A stretch of DNA of 64,000 bases from Beverwykella pulmonaria (lineage: Eukaryota; Ascomycota; Dothideomycetes; Pleosporales; Melanommataceae). The notes under the pieces are model-generated. The model did not search any database and was not told where the DNA came from. It saw only the letters and a program-made list of their open reading frames with translations. The first letter of the stretch is position 1. Each line of letters begins with the position of its first letter. Where the stretch lies: the NCBI GenBank assembly GCA_001599595.1, contig BCHH01000002.1, positions 2,990,628 through 3,054,627 on the forward strand. The letters are read 5' to 3'. Positions 45,589-56,235 of this stretch are shown here, one piece after another. The position numbers were made by a program, and so were the translations under genes.

Positions 45589-46616
45589 TTACCAGTCCTC
45601 GTGCTTCTCACTCCGCCAGAATAGTCCGGTCTGTCCTTTGAGGTCTGCGAGAGCCAACATGACAGGAGTTTGTGCACCCTGGTCGGGCGTCTTGTTGCCA
45701 CCCCCTCTGGTCATATCGGTCTTAACATAGCCGGGACAGCAAGAGTTGATCAAGACGCTACTACCCGTCTCTTTCTCAGCACGCGCCAGAGCTCTGGTAG
45801 CTCCAATCAGGCCAGCCTTGGAAACAGCGTAGGCGGCACTCGGGAACCCAGCATCCTTCTCTTTCCCGGCCTCAACGGCAGAAGCAAAGTCTTTCATGAT
45901 GCTTGTCACTTCTGCCTCTGTTTTCGAAGTAAGGAAACGATACCTGATCTCCTCGGAATACATGTTCAGCTTCCCAGATGTGCTAGCCACATTTATCAAG
46001 CGGCCACCAGGTCTGATGAGAGGAAGGAAGGTATGACATGCCTCCAGCGTCTTGTAATAGTTGCAGTCGAGGGTAGCTGTCACTACGTTGGAATCTGATA
46101 CACGAAAAATAAGCCTATAGGCGGGTAACGCGGCCGAAGAACCCACCAAAGCCCTGCATCGCTATTCCCGCATTGTTAATGACGAAGTCAACACTATGAT
46201 CTCCATGGGCTTGTTGGAGGTACCCGGCAAAAGCCTGGAGGCTCTCGCTGTCTGTGATATCCAGAGCATGGTACTTGATATCCGAGAGACCTCCATCAGC
46301 CGTGAGAGCCTTGGCCGTCTTCAGCTGGCTATCTCCGTGGAGTTCCTGGACCGCAGTTTCCCCTCTGCCTTTGTCTCGAGCTGTGAGGTAGATGAGGAGC
46401 TTCCCGTTATTCAGGGGTGATTTGGGGTATTGCAGCGCGAGTTGTCGAACTAAGTGGCCATCAGGAAAGCAACGGAGCCGTAAAGAAGGGAAGAGGTACC
46501 TATAGCAAGCCCAATGCCCTAGCAGATGTCAGTTTGTTGAAGGCAGATATTGGAGAGATAGCGCGCGGGCTCACCTTATTCGCGCCGGTAACGATGCCGA
46601 CTCTTTTATAGGGCAT
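45589..46616 (-). CDS. Short-chain dehydrogenase, CBR1-like NADPH carbonyl reductase
   Basis: 289-aa classical SDR of the carbonyl-reductase-1 type. Exons 46616-46575, 46518-46500 (19 nt), 46449-46147 and 46094-45589. N-terminal GANKGIGLA is the nucleotide motif (split by two introns), then LTARDKGRGE (NADP-type Arg), INNAGIA, NVASTSG (catalytic Ser ~159) and YAVSK (Tyr210/Lys214). The CCPGYVKTDMTRGGGNKTPDQGAQTP block is the CBR1 signature. Expected to reduce aldehydes/ketones or quinones in the cytosol. The neighbour on the same strand is the P450 fusion, so it may act on its products (inference only). Confidence 0.87.
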
Positions 46617-47157
46617 GCTGAAATCGACAGGATCGTTCTAGGAGGGACGATAGATGAGGAATGAAGCTCTGGGGAGTACATTGCCACCAACTGTGTGGAT
46701 AGAGCGGATGGAGGTATTTAGTAAGGGCGGCAAATTATTACTACACATGACGTGGATAAGTTTCCGGCGAGCTCAGTTTATCCGCGATTAGCGCCGCCAA
46801 GAACACCCAACCTTTGATCTCTTGAACCAACATCACGAAAGGCTACATGTTCATAACAATATTAGGCCTCTGATCGGCCATCTATATGAATTGGGAACGA
46901 ATTCCTATGAAACTCGGAATTATGAGTTCGCGAATGGCCGCGGACGTTGTGGCAACTTCTCCTTGACCGGCCTTTCACGACCAAAGACACACAAGACGTT
47001 AATGCTGGTCGTAGGAGTAATTCCACTCTCCAGGATTCTTACCTATACTTTTGGCAAGCGAAGTACATGTAGCTCAAAACGCCAGCCATCCTGCTTGATT
47101 CCAGCATGGTACATGATATACAATATGTGAGTGAAATATTCTGCCTCTTGCAACGCT
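46617..47157. other. Spacer carrying the SDR promoter
   Basis: No supported gene. The 3' flank of COX11 lies at the right edge. Confidence 0.4.
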
Positions 47158-48057
47158 CTACACAGTCGCTACGGGCCTCAAATGCCCATCTTTGTCATAT
47201 TTCGCCTTGAAAAATGTATAACTCAACGTCACAGTCTCAATTCCCTTCATGTTGATGTCCATCGCAAATTCGGGATCGATGTAAAAGAACACTGGCATAT
47301 CCACCGTCTCTCCCGCATTCAACCGCTGCTCTTCAAAGCAGAAGCATTGAATCTTGCTGAAATATGGTGCTACCTGGCCCGGTGTGACTGAGTAGGTAGC
47401 CACCCCGATTATGTCTTCCTTTGAGTTGTTCGTGGCGGTGTAGAAGGCAAGCGCCGTCTCGCCGGGTAGGACTCGTACTTCGCGCTGCTGGGGGACAAAC
47501 TTCCAGGGGAGAACGTCCGAGACGGAGCCATTGAACGTGATGCGTATTCGGGGGTGGGTTTCTACGGGCTTGAGGCGCTCGGAGGGGTCGACGGAGGGGT
47601 CGCCGCCATGCGCGGCCGATTTGATGGGTTGGCCGCCCCAGCCGGTTGTTTGGCAGATCTACAGCGGCCTGCTGTTAACTACAAGGTCTAAATTCACGAG
47701 ATATTTTGTGAGATACCATTTTGTACATTGGCACTGATCCATAAGAAAGCGCAACGGTGCCTAATATTATGCTGAAGACATAGTTCCTATCCAAGGGTCA
47801 GCGATTGCATCACCACCCAGAACACAACAGATGTACATAGTCGTCCGATTCTTCTTCTTATACTGAGCCTGCATCTGGGCCATTGAGGGCGCAGAGGCCT
47901 GCCTGCTCTGTCCTGTAGTGTTCAAACATCGCACCGGCGTTGTGAATCGAGGGCTCCGAAAGCGGGCGGGGCGGAATGCCGAGCGAGCACATGAGGAACA
48001 TGTCCACGGTCCGGATGCGCGTGCTAAGGACTGTCGTATGGGCAATGAAACGGACAT
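47158..48057 (-). CDS. COX11: COX11 cytochrome c oxidase copper-assembly protein
   Basis: 263-aa inner-membrane copper chaperone delivering Cu(B) to Cox1. Exons 48057-47837, 47786-47717 and 47658-47158. The N-terminus (MSVSLPIRQSLARASGPWTC) is an Arg-rich presequence. A membrane span follows (YVFSIILGTVALSYGSVPMY, ~75-96), then the copper-binding Cys99 (MICQTTGWGG) and the CFCFEEQRL motif with Cys202 and Cys204. The end carries PVFFYIDPEFAMD and TLSYTFFKAKYD. The first intron uses a GTACAT donor; other choices break the frame. The gene is divergent from the HIT finger gene. Confidence 0.92.
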
Positions 48058-48291
48058 TGTGCTGGTGGAGGGACGAAGAATACTGTGCGGTTCTTGCGTG
48101 GTGGAGTGAATGAAGTTCGCCGCGGGAAATCTAGCCGCTTCGGGATGGTGCAAGAAGCATTGACCAGTTGTAAAACATAAGAACATCAGCCAGGCACGGA
48201 TGAAAAGAATTTCTTCACACTCCATACTATTCATCCACTTGCTCATCTTGAGCGCAAAGGGAATTTACAGCTTCATACTTTCACTTGCTCA
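48058..48291. promoter_or_regulatory. Compact bidirectional promoter of COX11 and the HIT-finger gene
   Basis: Only 234 nt separate two divergent start codons, so the regulatory sequence must be shared. No coding sequence in between. Confidence 0.6.
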
Positions 48292-48902
48292 ATGGCGGAG
48301 GTCCTGTGTGGAATATGTAAGACTGAGCCGAAGAAATACAAATGTCCCACATGCACGGTCCCATAGTATGTACTTGCCTTCCCTTCCGTTATAGCAGCCT
48401 ATCTCGGTACATATTCTGATGGTTAACAAGCTGCTCCCTTGCCTGCTTCAAACTCCACAAGCCCACGCATCTTGCAAGTGCAACCGTCCCCTCCACACCC
48501 GCCGCCCTCGAAATCCCACAACCACCCTTACCACCCGCCCCTCCAAAATATTTACGCCAGAAAATCGACTTCTCGGTCCTCGCCACGAACCCAAAGTTCC
48601 AAGAACTTCTCAAGACACATCCCGACCTTTTATCATCACTCCAGCACGTCTATGCCGCGACCATCGAGCCGGAGAGGGGCGACAGGCCTCGGTCGCATTA
48701 TCGCTCTAGGAGAGGTGGAAGACAGGGTGATCAGGGAAAATGGACACAGAAGAAGGGGGAAGAGGCCGCGGTGAAGATGCTAAAGGGGTTTAGAGAAGGG
48801 GAGAAGGGAGAGAAAGCTCAAGATGCGATGGCAGAGTTTGTTAGGTTGGTGGAGGAGACGTTTGGACCGGGCAAGAAGGAGGAGGAAAACACTATGGTGT
48901 GA
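48292..48902 (+). CDS. HIT-type zinc finger protein (ZNHIT3/Hit1-like)
   Basis: 181-aa protein. Exons 48292-48365 and 48431-48902 (65-nt intron splitting the finger). The HIT finger reads MAEVLCGICKTEPKKYKCPT...YCSLACFKLHKPTH, with ligands Cys6, Cys9, Cys18, Cys21, Cys26, Cys30, His34 and His38. The rest has a conserved-looking YLRQKIDFSVLATNPKFQELL helix and a C-terminal MAEFVRLVEETFGPGKK helix, with an Arg/Gly-rich linker. The family works in box C/D snoRNP assembly (Hit1/ZNHIT3), which is inference here. Start at the first ATG after a short leader. Confidence 0.85.
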
Positions 48903-49656
48903 ATGCTGGATAAACGACTCACACGGGAACAGTTCAAATTCATGTTCAAGGGCGTACAAACCAGCTTTAACAAGCCATTTTTCAAAGAGCAATACCCTGG
49001 ACGTCATAACTCTATGAACGCCCAAGCCAGGCCTTCTCTTCGCGTCCAACAAGGACGGCCTTCTTCAGTATAGTCGCGAAGAACGATGTCAAAAAGCCCA
49101 CAACCTCGGACACGCCTTACGTGGAAGCCTGTTGTTTCAAGTATGCAACGAAGTTAGCCGGAATGTCATCGAAGCCCTCTAGGGCATTGCAAATAGACGC
49201 CTCTCGAAAGATCTTCTTGGAGAGATTGAAAGACATGCGGCGTTCGACTATTGAGGGGGCACTAGAATTGCTGCTCTCCTCGACTTAGTGATAAATACCA
49301 GGCCTGGACCGACACGCATGCTCATTCTTGCATAGTGTCGTCTCTCTTGCGGGTTTCGCGTAAAGGACCTTGCTCAAGGCATTGTCCATATCCTCGTCGT
49401 CCGGATTAGCAGCGTCTTCGACGTCCGATTTAGAAGCTCCCTCGTCATCCGCTTGTTGAATACCATGCACAATGTAAATATTCAAATAATTAAAGCCCCA
49501 TTAGCCCTCAACTCTTTTGAAATATTATGGCCTAGATGCCGATGTGTGGAACGTTCCCGACTTTCGACTCGGTTGGTGGCAACCCAAGAGCACTCAACTT
49601 TATCAAAACTTCCCACGTAGCTACCAGGCGCATTTGAGCTAAAGAACTAGCCGCTC
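48903..49656. other. Gene-poor start of the accessory island
   Basis: No supported gene. A short minus-strand frame near 49285-49485 is Asp/Glu-rich (ADDEGASKSDVEDAANPDDE) and could be the end of a lost gene. Confidence 0.35.
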
Positions 49657-49664
49657 CGTAAGAT

Positions 49665-49696
49665 CAGCGTAGTCAACGTAGCGTAGTACGGTACGG
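49665..49696 (+). repeat. Left terminal inverted repeat of the hAT-like element
   Basis: ~32-nt TIR starting CAGCGTAGTCAACGTA. Pairs with 50541-50572 on the opposite strand. Confidence 0.75.
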
Positions 49697-50540
49697 GAGG
49701 TCCTTGTTGCTGTACGGTACGGCTTGTATGGTGGTTACGTACGTACGGCGACTGCCAAAAAAGGTGGATTACGGTCCGTAACCGTAGCAGGGCATCCAGG
49801 GCATGCTACGGAGCGTATAGCACTTTCCAAATTAGGTAATTGGTGATCGTTTTCTTGGTGTTGAGCTTTGTGTGAGGAGTTTCGTAAGTAGGGAGCTTGA
49901 ATATAGGTGTACGACTGTATTGGGATGAATCTTTGAGGTTGACTCAGGAACGTTGAGAAGGTGATATACTCCTGTGAGGTCACGTGACCCTGTCTTAGTC
50001 ACGTGATACTTTCGAGGACCCGTGACTGGCCCGTGGCTGGCCCGTAGCCTGCCCGAGGGCCTTCAGGGGCTGGCGATGTATAATATTGTCACACCATATC
50101 TCATAAGATTGCTAAAAGAAAAACGCCTAGAGTACTCTCACACACAATTAAGATAACTAAGATAGCTCTAGTAACAGCAGGCGGCTAGTAGAAGCTTCAA
50201 AAGCTCTCCTCAGCGTGGCAGTATAATAGGGCATATACGCGGCTAAAGCTTGAGATGATTGCAAAGCCTAAGATTGTAAGTATTGCTCTATTTTGTATCC
50301 AAAGGTTAATAAGTTACTGCGTTGGATTCAGCTAAACACTTAAGGCAATATAGCCTGCGATGCTTAGTGATTCAGGCGTTGTGCTACATCAAAATCAGCT
50401 GCCGAAACAGCCAAAATACCACTTAAGAAGGCGGCCGTACAGCCGTAATTACGGGTCAAATTATATACAAATACGGCTACGGTACGGCTCATATGGCTGT
50501 TACGTACGTACGGAGCAATTCACCATTACGGTCCGTAATT

Positions 50541-50572
50541 GTACGGCGTACTACGGTACGTTGACCACGCTG
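50541..50572 (-). repeat. Right terminal inverted repeat of the hAT-like element
   Basis: Reads CAGCGTGGTCAACGTA on the minus strand from 50572. Followed by the CGTCAGAT target duplication. Confidence 0.75.
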
Positions 50573-50841
50573 CGTCAGATATTCGTTCTAATGAAGAAGT
50601 TTGTTCACATACTTATATGTCAATTTCAGCATGCCTTTGAGGTAGCGCTCACGGGTTTCCTTGATGTGTCGACAGCCGCAACGGGAAAGCGACCTCTCTA
50701 TGGCATTCCCTTAAAAGTTGAGGAACTTACATGCTGGCTCAGGACCTATTTTGCAAGTCCAGACGAAGTGATTCAAAAAGCTCGCAAAGCTTTGCTTGAA
50801 GCCGAACGTCCACGCTACGAAGAGCCTCTCCTCATTTTAGG

Positions 50842-51562
50842 TTAGAGGAGAAAGAACTGCTCTACATAGTCTGAATTCAAGTGAATGTCGTCATTCTCTG
50901 TGCCAGTCTCCTGCTCGATGCTCGGCTTCTTGAACTCATACAACTGTGGAATCCGCTCAATGACCGCCTTCCGGATCTTGCTGACCATTCCGTGCTTGTG
51001 ACAGACTGTTGCAATCTTGGCAACCTCTATACGCAGCTGCTCATATATTTTAATCTGTGGCCCGATGAGCAACGCGATGGATGAACAGTAGAGCAAATAA
51101 GTTGTCATCCTCCGGCATTGCGACTTCGCTCTTCCTCTTATCTTGGAATAGAGCCATCCACTTGGATCCTGTTGCGATTTCGCGAATAGTTGTGAGAGAG
51201 TAGCGAAGATGCATGACGGGTATCTTGCCGTCAACTGACTAGGCGTTGTGGCCCCAGAGGAGTAGGTACACTTTGTCCTTTGTTGTTCAACACAGTGTCT
51301 TTGGTGGGCGCCCAAGGTTTGCCGCTAAAAAGTCTTCCCCAAAGCTGTTGTCAAGCTGGACGGACCGTGATTGTGCGGGTACGGGTGCGGATGTGGGTGC
51401 AGTGGGCAGGATGGTGTTTTCGTCAAGATTGCGCGTCTCTGTCTTTGGGCGCTTAGTAATTGGGGAATACTTAAGGTTGGACTGTATGTCGACGATTAGT
51501 CCAACGGACGAGGTATTGCTAAGACGACGCTTTTGGTGGAAGCCCATAATTCTAGAGGCCAT
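50842..51562 (-). pseudogene. Degenerate coding relic, frameshifted, family unknown
   Basis: Protein-like stretches occur in successive frames on the minus strand. At 51562-51290 a frame starts MASRIMGFHQKRRLSNTSS. Then, after stops, another frame about 51230-51080 reads SLTTIREIATGSKWMALFQD. From about 51080 a third frame reads KIYEQLRIEVAKIATVCHKHG and ends at 50842. The jumps suggest one ancient ORF broken by indels and stops. I do not recognise the family. It adjoins the hAT-like element but is outside it, so transposon origin is unproven. Confidence 0.35.
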
Positions 51563-51669
51563 AGAGTTGCCGTGGTCAACTAAGTTAGGTCGACTTGAGC
51601 CAGCAGGGGCGGAGGAGACATTATTGATGAGTGTATCCTTTGAGTGTACAGGGGATGAAAGGGGATGAA

Positions 51670-52361
51670 TAATTCTAGGTGTGTTCCTACACTTACACTA
51701 TTGTTTCAGATATCCAATAACAATATAATCGATGGCTAACGTAGAATCCGACACTTCTCCGAAGAGCAGACGATTCTCTTAATGTACGCCTGTGCCACGC
51801 TCTCCTGCGTTTCCCATGTTTTCCGTAGTCAAACTTGGGTAGGCACAAGGACTGCGCTTTTCCATCCTCAAAAAGTCGAGACTTGTGTTATCTGCACGAT
51901 TCCATTCCCACTCCCGACCGGCCAACTGAATAATCTATTTGGAGGGGAGCGTTTGTCACGAATGTAGTATCACACACTATCATGAGGAAACTAGGCATCA
52001 GTAACTCAAAACGACTCTGGCTTTGAAGAAAATGACAAAATCAGAGCAGAGTTCTATCAGACTTGTAAACTTGCGAGCCCGCTACTTGTTCTTCATGGCA
52101 TTTTCGATATAGGGAAGCTATGGGCAGTTTCCTTCGCTTCAGAACCCGACTAAAGCCTCGTTCTTTGTATCCTGTCTAGCTTTTACATACCCTCCTGATT
52201 CGGGACATAGGATGCGTATCATTCTATGATCGAAGGTTACAGAGATGTGGCTTTTTCGCATGAGTCTGAATGCTCTATATACAAGTGAGTCATGATGAAG
52301 CAAAGCGAACAACAAGGGTAAAATTACAGTAGCTTAACACTCAACTGGCCCTTGGTCTCTT
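51670..52361. other. Spacer, no gene supported
   Basis: AT-rich with only short frames. Confidence 0.4.
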
Positions 52362-53520
52362 TCATTTTTTTGCCTGGACGGCAATGTGGACCATGTGCGA
52401 GTCGAGTACAGCGGAAGGCATCTCCGCAATCACTTTCTTGACCATGTCTCCCAGGTTGATAGCTCTAGCGCATTGTTCGTGTGATTGGATAATAGGTGAC
52501 AAGGGGCTCCCGTACATGTCTTTGCGAATAGTGACCGCATTGTAGAAATGTGGATGAAACCCAGACAATTTTTCCAAGAGCTCGTTGAGATTTCGGCTGT
52601 AGTTCCTCGCGGCTGGTCGGTATGGGAATATTGACAATTCGGCAAACTTCGTCACTAATGATCCAAGGATGGTCGATTGACATTCCTTGGAATGGGGAAA
52701 TGATTCCCTGGGATTTGTGGAGTTCACGGTACACGGAGGTGAGACTAAGACCTTATAGAAGATCTGGAAGCAGTTTTCCAAGATGGTCTCAACCGCCTTG
52801 TCTCGAGTTCCAACAATACTATCTGATGTTCTGTAAGTACAAACGATTCAACTCGAATAAAAAACTGACATTTTCTGTTGCTACTGAAATATATCCACCG
52901 GTTCGGAAGAACGTACCAATGATGTCTGGTGGCATGTTGTCGCTGATGATACGGTTGTCTGCCAATATGCAAGATCCGTTCCCAGATCTGCCCCGAATCG
53001 ACTTTACTAGACGTAGGCTAAGGGTTTCGAACAACTGCAGATCGCCGAAGGCCCAAAAAATGAAAAGCGCCTCTTCGAATAGGTTGTTAGACGCCCACTG
53101 TGACATATCTCGAGCCCAATAATGTAAACCCAGGAACGGCCGGATGAGCCCAACAACATCGTACTTATTGCATACCACAGCGAGGTTGACGAGTTTCCGA
53201 AAGGACATGCCGTCCTTTTGCGGGATATCTTTGAAGTGCAGGTGAGCAATGCGCAAGACCGTAAGCATTGCGTCGACATCGTCATCCGGGAAGGTGATCT
53301 CGGTTGCTTGGCTCTCTACCCAGACGTCGTTGAACATGACGCGCCATACGGGGCTAGCACGACGTAGTATGTCTCTCAATACAGCGACACGTTGTTTGAA
53401 AGGGCCAATGATGAGCGTGATATCGCTGAACTCGTGGAGTTGGATAGTGGGCAAGGCCGTCGTGGAAGATTCAGTGGCAATGTTGGTAAAGGTAAATGAA
53501 GGTGAGGTAGAATCTGCCAT
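52362..53520 (-). CDS. BTB/POZ domain protein
   Basis: 354-aa protein with exons 53520-52917 and 52822-52362. The intron (GTACGT...CAG, 94 nt) joins PPDII to DSIVGTRDKAVETILENC and keeps the frame. A BTB/POZ domain spans ~28-110 (FSDITLIIGPFKQRVAVLRD...SPVWRVMFN...EITFPDDDVDAMLTVLRIAHLHF), followed by the helical C-terminal region common in fungal BTB proteins (LVNLAVVCNKYDVVGLIRPF). This family is greatly expanded in Pezizomycotina; some members are Cul3 adaptors, most are unstudied. A broken paralogue lies directly upstream. A further start at 53664 has 48 extra residues without BTB character. Confidence 0.75.
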
Positions 53521-53803
53521 GGAGTAAGAGCGTTGGAGTTTGAAAGCGTTCGACACCGCGTGGTGTGAGAGAGAAAATGAGAAGATGATTGATGCGGGTG
53601 GGTTCGACACTGCTAATTTCGTGTAGAAGCCTTGGTATTCCCAAATGGGACTAGTGCCCTCCACTCAATCGTTCCCGCCTTATTCCCTGCTCATTTCACT
53701 CCTTCGCCTGCTCCTCCATGTGCTGCCGGTGGCATTTGAGGAATGCCATCTTCGCCATCGCCGCAAGATCCACTATCTCATCATACTTTGAATAAGAAAT
53801 AAC

Positions 53804-54850
53804 TCAATTTCCAACAAAGTCTCTCTGCTCCTTTGGGGATTTGAATCGTTCCTTGCCGTATCTTACCAACTTTTCGTAGTCGTGACGATCATAAGTGTAG
53901 AATAGTATGCCTTGAGGCTTGGTTTGCAACGTTTGCCCGCTGATATTAACTTCAGCACCTGTTTTGGGGCTGGGTAAAACTCCAGTCTGATGAATTCGGC
54001 AACAACCGATCCTATGATAATCGCATAGCACTCACTCGTCTGCAGGGAGATCTTGCAAATTTGCGCATCCAGGATGACTTGTAGAATGGCATAATTGTGA
54101 GTCAGCATTGATGAAAGTGTGATCCCGCGAATCTGTAGCATACTCTCCGTAGCTTCAGATTAGCGGAGTTTGATAACGCAAAATTTACCGGTGATGATCA
54201 CACCATCGTGTTGGAAACGGGAGGAAGTGACGCGCATATGTAAATAGCTGGAAGAGATCAGAATGTAGTCACATGCCTATAATTTCCGGCGGCGAGTCAG
54301 GTCCAATCTGATCTCTTCCGGTCTTCGCGCACCTATTTTGATTAATACAAATTGTAAAAGCCAAATACTGAGCAAAGAAGTCAAAGCTTTCTTTATAGCC
54401 AAAGGGCAAGGCGACGAAGAGCCATGTCGGGATAGTCACCTTCGGGATTTCTAGATAGTTGAGCCTAGCAGCTGAGGTCTAGGAGTGGTCACACCACCTT
54501 AACCAAATCATAGTGATCACATAAATGGCGAGGCTGAGTATGGTTTCAAGCGAGAAATCCATTTTTGCTAGTAGTTCCTGGAAATGAAGATGAGCGATGC
54601 AGAGGTCCAGGAGCATAGCTTGCATGTTATCGTCGTGGAAAGGTATCTCTGAAGCCTCATTTTCCGCCCAATGCCGATCAAATATAGCCCTCCGTAATAG
54701 ACTGGTGAGTCGTGATACGGAGCTCGATACAAGAACAGGTTTCTCTCTCTGTGCTTCCGATTAAGTGTGTGATATCGCCCAAATCGTGGAGGATTATTGC
54801 CCGTCGTGCACTGGGAGCTATCTCTTCGGAAGGGAAGATGGTTCATGAAG
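53804..54850 (-). pseudogene. Broken paralogue of the BTB/POZ gene
   Basis: On the minus strand, segments parallel the neighbour in the same order but in different frames and with stops: LHDLGDITHLIGSTERE (about 54805-54755), then after a frame jump RRAIFDRHWAENEASEIPFHDD and LCIAHLHFQELL (about 54735-54570), later SPPEIIGM near the splice-equivalent point (~54280), and SECYAIIIGSVVAEFIRLEFYP (about 54035-53970). The functional copy has SDITLIIGPFKQ, RRASPVWRVMFND, RIAHLHFKD, MPPDIIG and ECQSTILGSLVTKFAELSIFP. At least one frameshift and several stops break it. Confidence 0.65.
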
Positions 54851-55731
54851 CTTTCTCTTGGTCATGATTGTGCACATGTATTATAATCAGCGAGTGAGAA
54901 TGAATTAAAATGAGTGAACAGAATGGTTGACCGTTTGAGACTTGATGTTGAGGGATAATGTGAATGTGTGTGAGGTCGGAACGATCTAAAAGGATTTGCA
55001 CTGAATCGTGGTTGGGATATGACGGCAATGCCTTCCTGCAGATAGACTAGAACAGCAAATATATTTATAGACATAAGCTCTAGATATAGACTAGCATCAG
55101 GATTTAAAATGCAAGAGACGGAAATGCGAGGGTCGGACGGGTTGTGGAGTCTCAGTGTGGTGTGGCGCAGAAGGTGGCGCGTGAAGAAGTTAGCCGTCTT
55201 TGAACTAGGGCTGAGATGATACTCCAAGTTGCCTGCTCTCTAAGTCCAGGCACCTACCACCCGAACGCCCGTCCCTTAAAACCATCCACAATCATTGGAC
55301 GATGACTATCCGCTAATGATCCTACAACACCCTTTAAGAGGGTGTAGCCTATGCTTTAACCTTCCTGCTGTACCGCATTCACGAACGGCCAGCAGCATAT
55401 AAGGTAGTAGGCACTGTATACCGGTAGTACGACTTCACCTTGTCTTCTCCACTAATTTTCTAAGCTCGATTACCTCACAACTTATGATTTTTTTTGGAAT
55501 TTTTTGGCATGCAGTCCTTCAAACGACCGTGGAATAGTCACGATCCTGTCGAGTTCAAATCCACACTAGTTCCGTCCCATGCCCAGGCCGAGACCTATTT
55601 GGGGTCTATCTCTACTACCAAAGCCAATCGTTGCATACATAAGGAATTAACTTCATGCGAACTCTCCGTGCCAGGGTGCTGTGCTTGCACTGATCAGCGG
55701 CCTGAAGGGTCAAGAGATATCATCTATATCA
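54851..55731. other. Spacer, no gene supported
   Basis: AT-rich. A plus-strand frame 55494-55799 and a minus frame 54862-55227 lack family character. Confidence 0.35.
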
Positions 55732-56235
55732 ATGGGATTGATGACCGCTATAGTGGACGGCGATGGCAACACTATTGCACCTCTTGTAAAAGTACTTGAA
55801 CACATGCCAGCGTACGGTGGCTATGCTCACTGTCATTTAGCACACTGGACCATGCAAAAGATGACGGGAAATGTTCTCAAAGGCCCACTTCGATCGCACC
55901 CAGACCGTGGAAACACAATCTTGAGATTTAATGCAGAAAATGTTCAAGACATCGAGATTATTTTCCCTAATGATTTCACAGTGGCCTCCTTGAAGGCAAA
56001 ATTCGCGGCCTTTGTGTCGTGCGACCCATCCGAACTCCTCCTAACGGTGGGCAACATAGAGCTATTGGATTCTCACAAACATGGTCATAGCTTCTTTTTG
56101 GGATCAACCAGCACAATCCACTGCAAACGAGTCGAAACTGCAGAAAAAGACTACGACTTTATGGAAGAAGTGCAATTTGAGAATAAATACGAAGCCTACG
56201 AGCATTCTTCTACAAAGAAAGCCAGATACAAGTAA
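55732..56235 (+). CDS. Orphan protein (167 aa or longer), possible ubiquitin-like fold
   Basis: The plus frame is open upstream of the first ATG (55732) through GAVLALISGLKGQEISSISM, so an upstream exon may exist. The C-terminal half (IEIIFPNDFTVASLKAKFAAFVSCDPSELLLTVGN) alternates strands and a helix as in ubiquitin-like domains; this is an impression, not a match. The end is Lys/Glu/Tyr-rich. No relatives known to me; it lies in the accessory island. Confidence 0.4.
   Translation: MGLMTAIVDGDGNTIAPLVKVLEHMPAYGGYAHCHLAHWTMQKMTGNVLKGPLRSHPDRGNTILRFNAENVQDIEIIFPNDFTVASLKAKFAAFVSCDPSELLLTVGNIELLDSHKHGHSFFLGSTSTIHCKRVETAEKDYDFMEEVQFENKYEAYEHSSTKKARYK

Larger units (their letters stand above)
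49657..50580. mobile_element. hAT-like non-autonomous DNA transposon (908 bp)
   Basis: Terminal inverted repeats begin CAGCGTAGTCAACGTA at 49665 and, on the other strand, CAGCGTGGTCAACGTA from 50572 inward, about 29 of 32 matching. The flanks are CGTAAGAT (49657-49664) and CGTCAGAT (50573-50580), an 8-bp target duplication with one mismatch. CAG-start termini and 8-bp duplications are hAT hallmarks. Subterminal TACGGTACGG and TACGGTCCGTA motifs recur at both ends, as expected for hAT transposase binding arrays. No transposase is encoded inside, so it would have moved with help from another copy. Confidence 0.75.

Noticed and set aside
11439..46616. A classical secondary-metabolite gene cluster
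   Set aside because: No PKS, NRPS, terpene synthase or pathway transcription factor is present, and the oxidative genes are separated by core genes.
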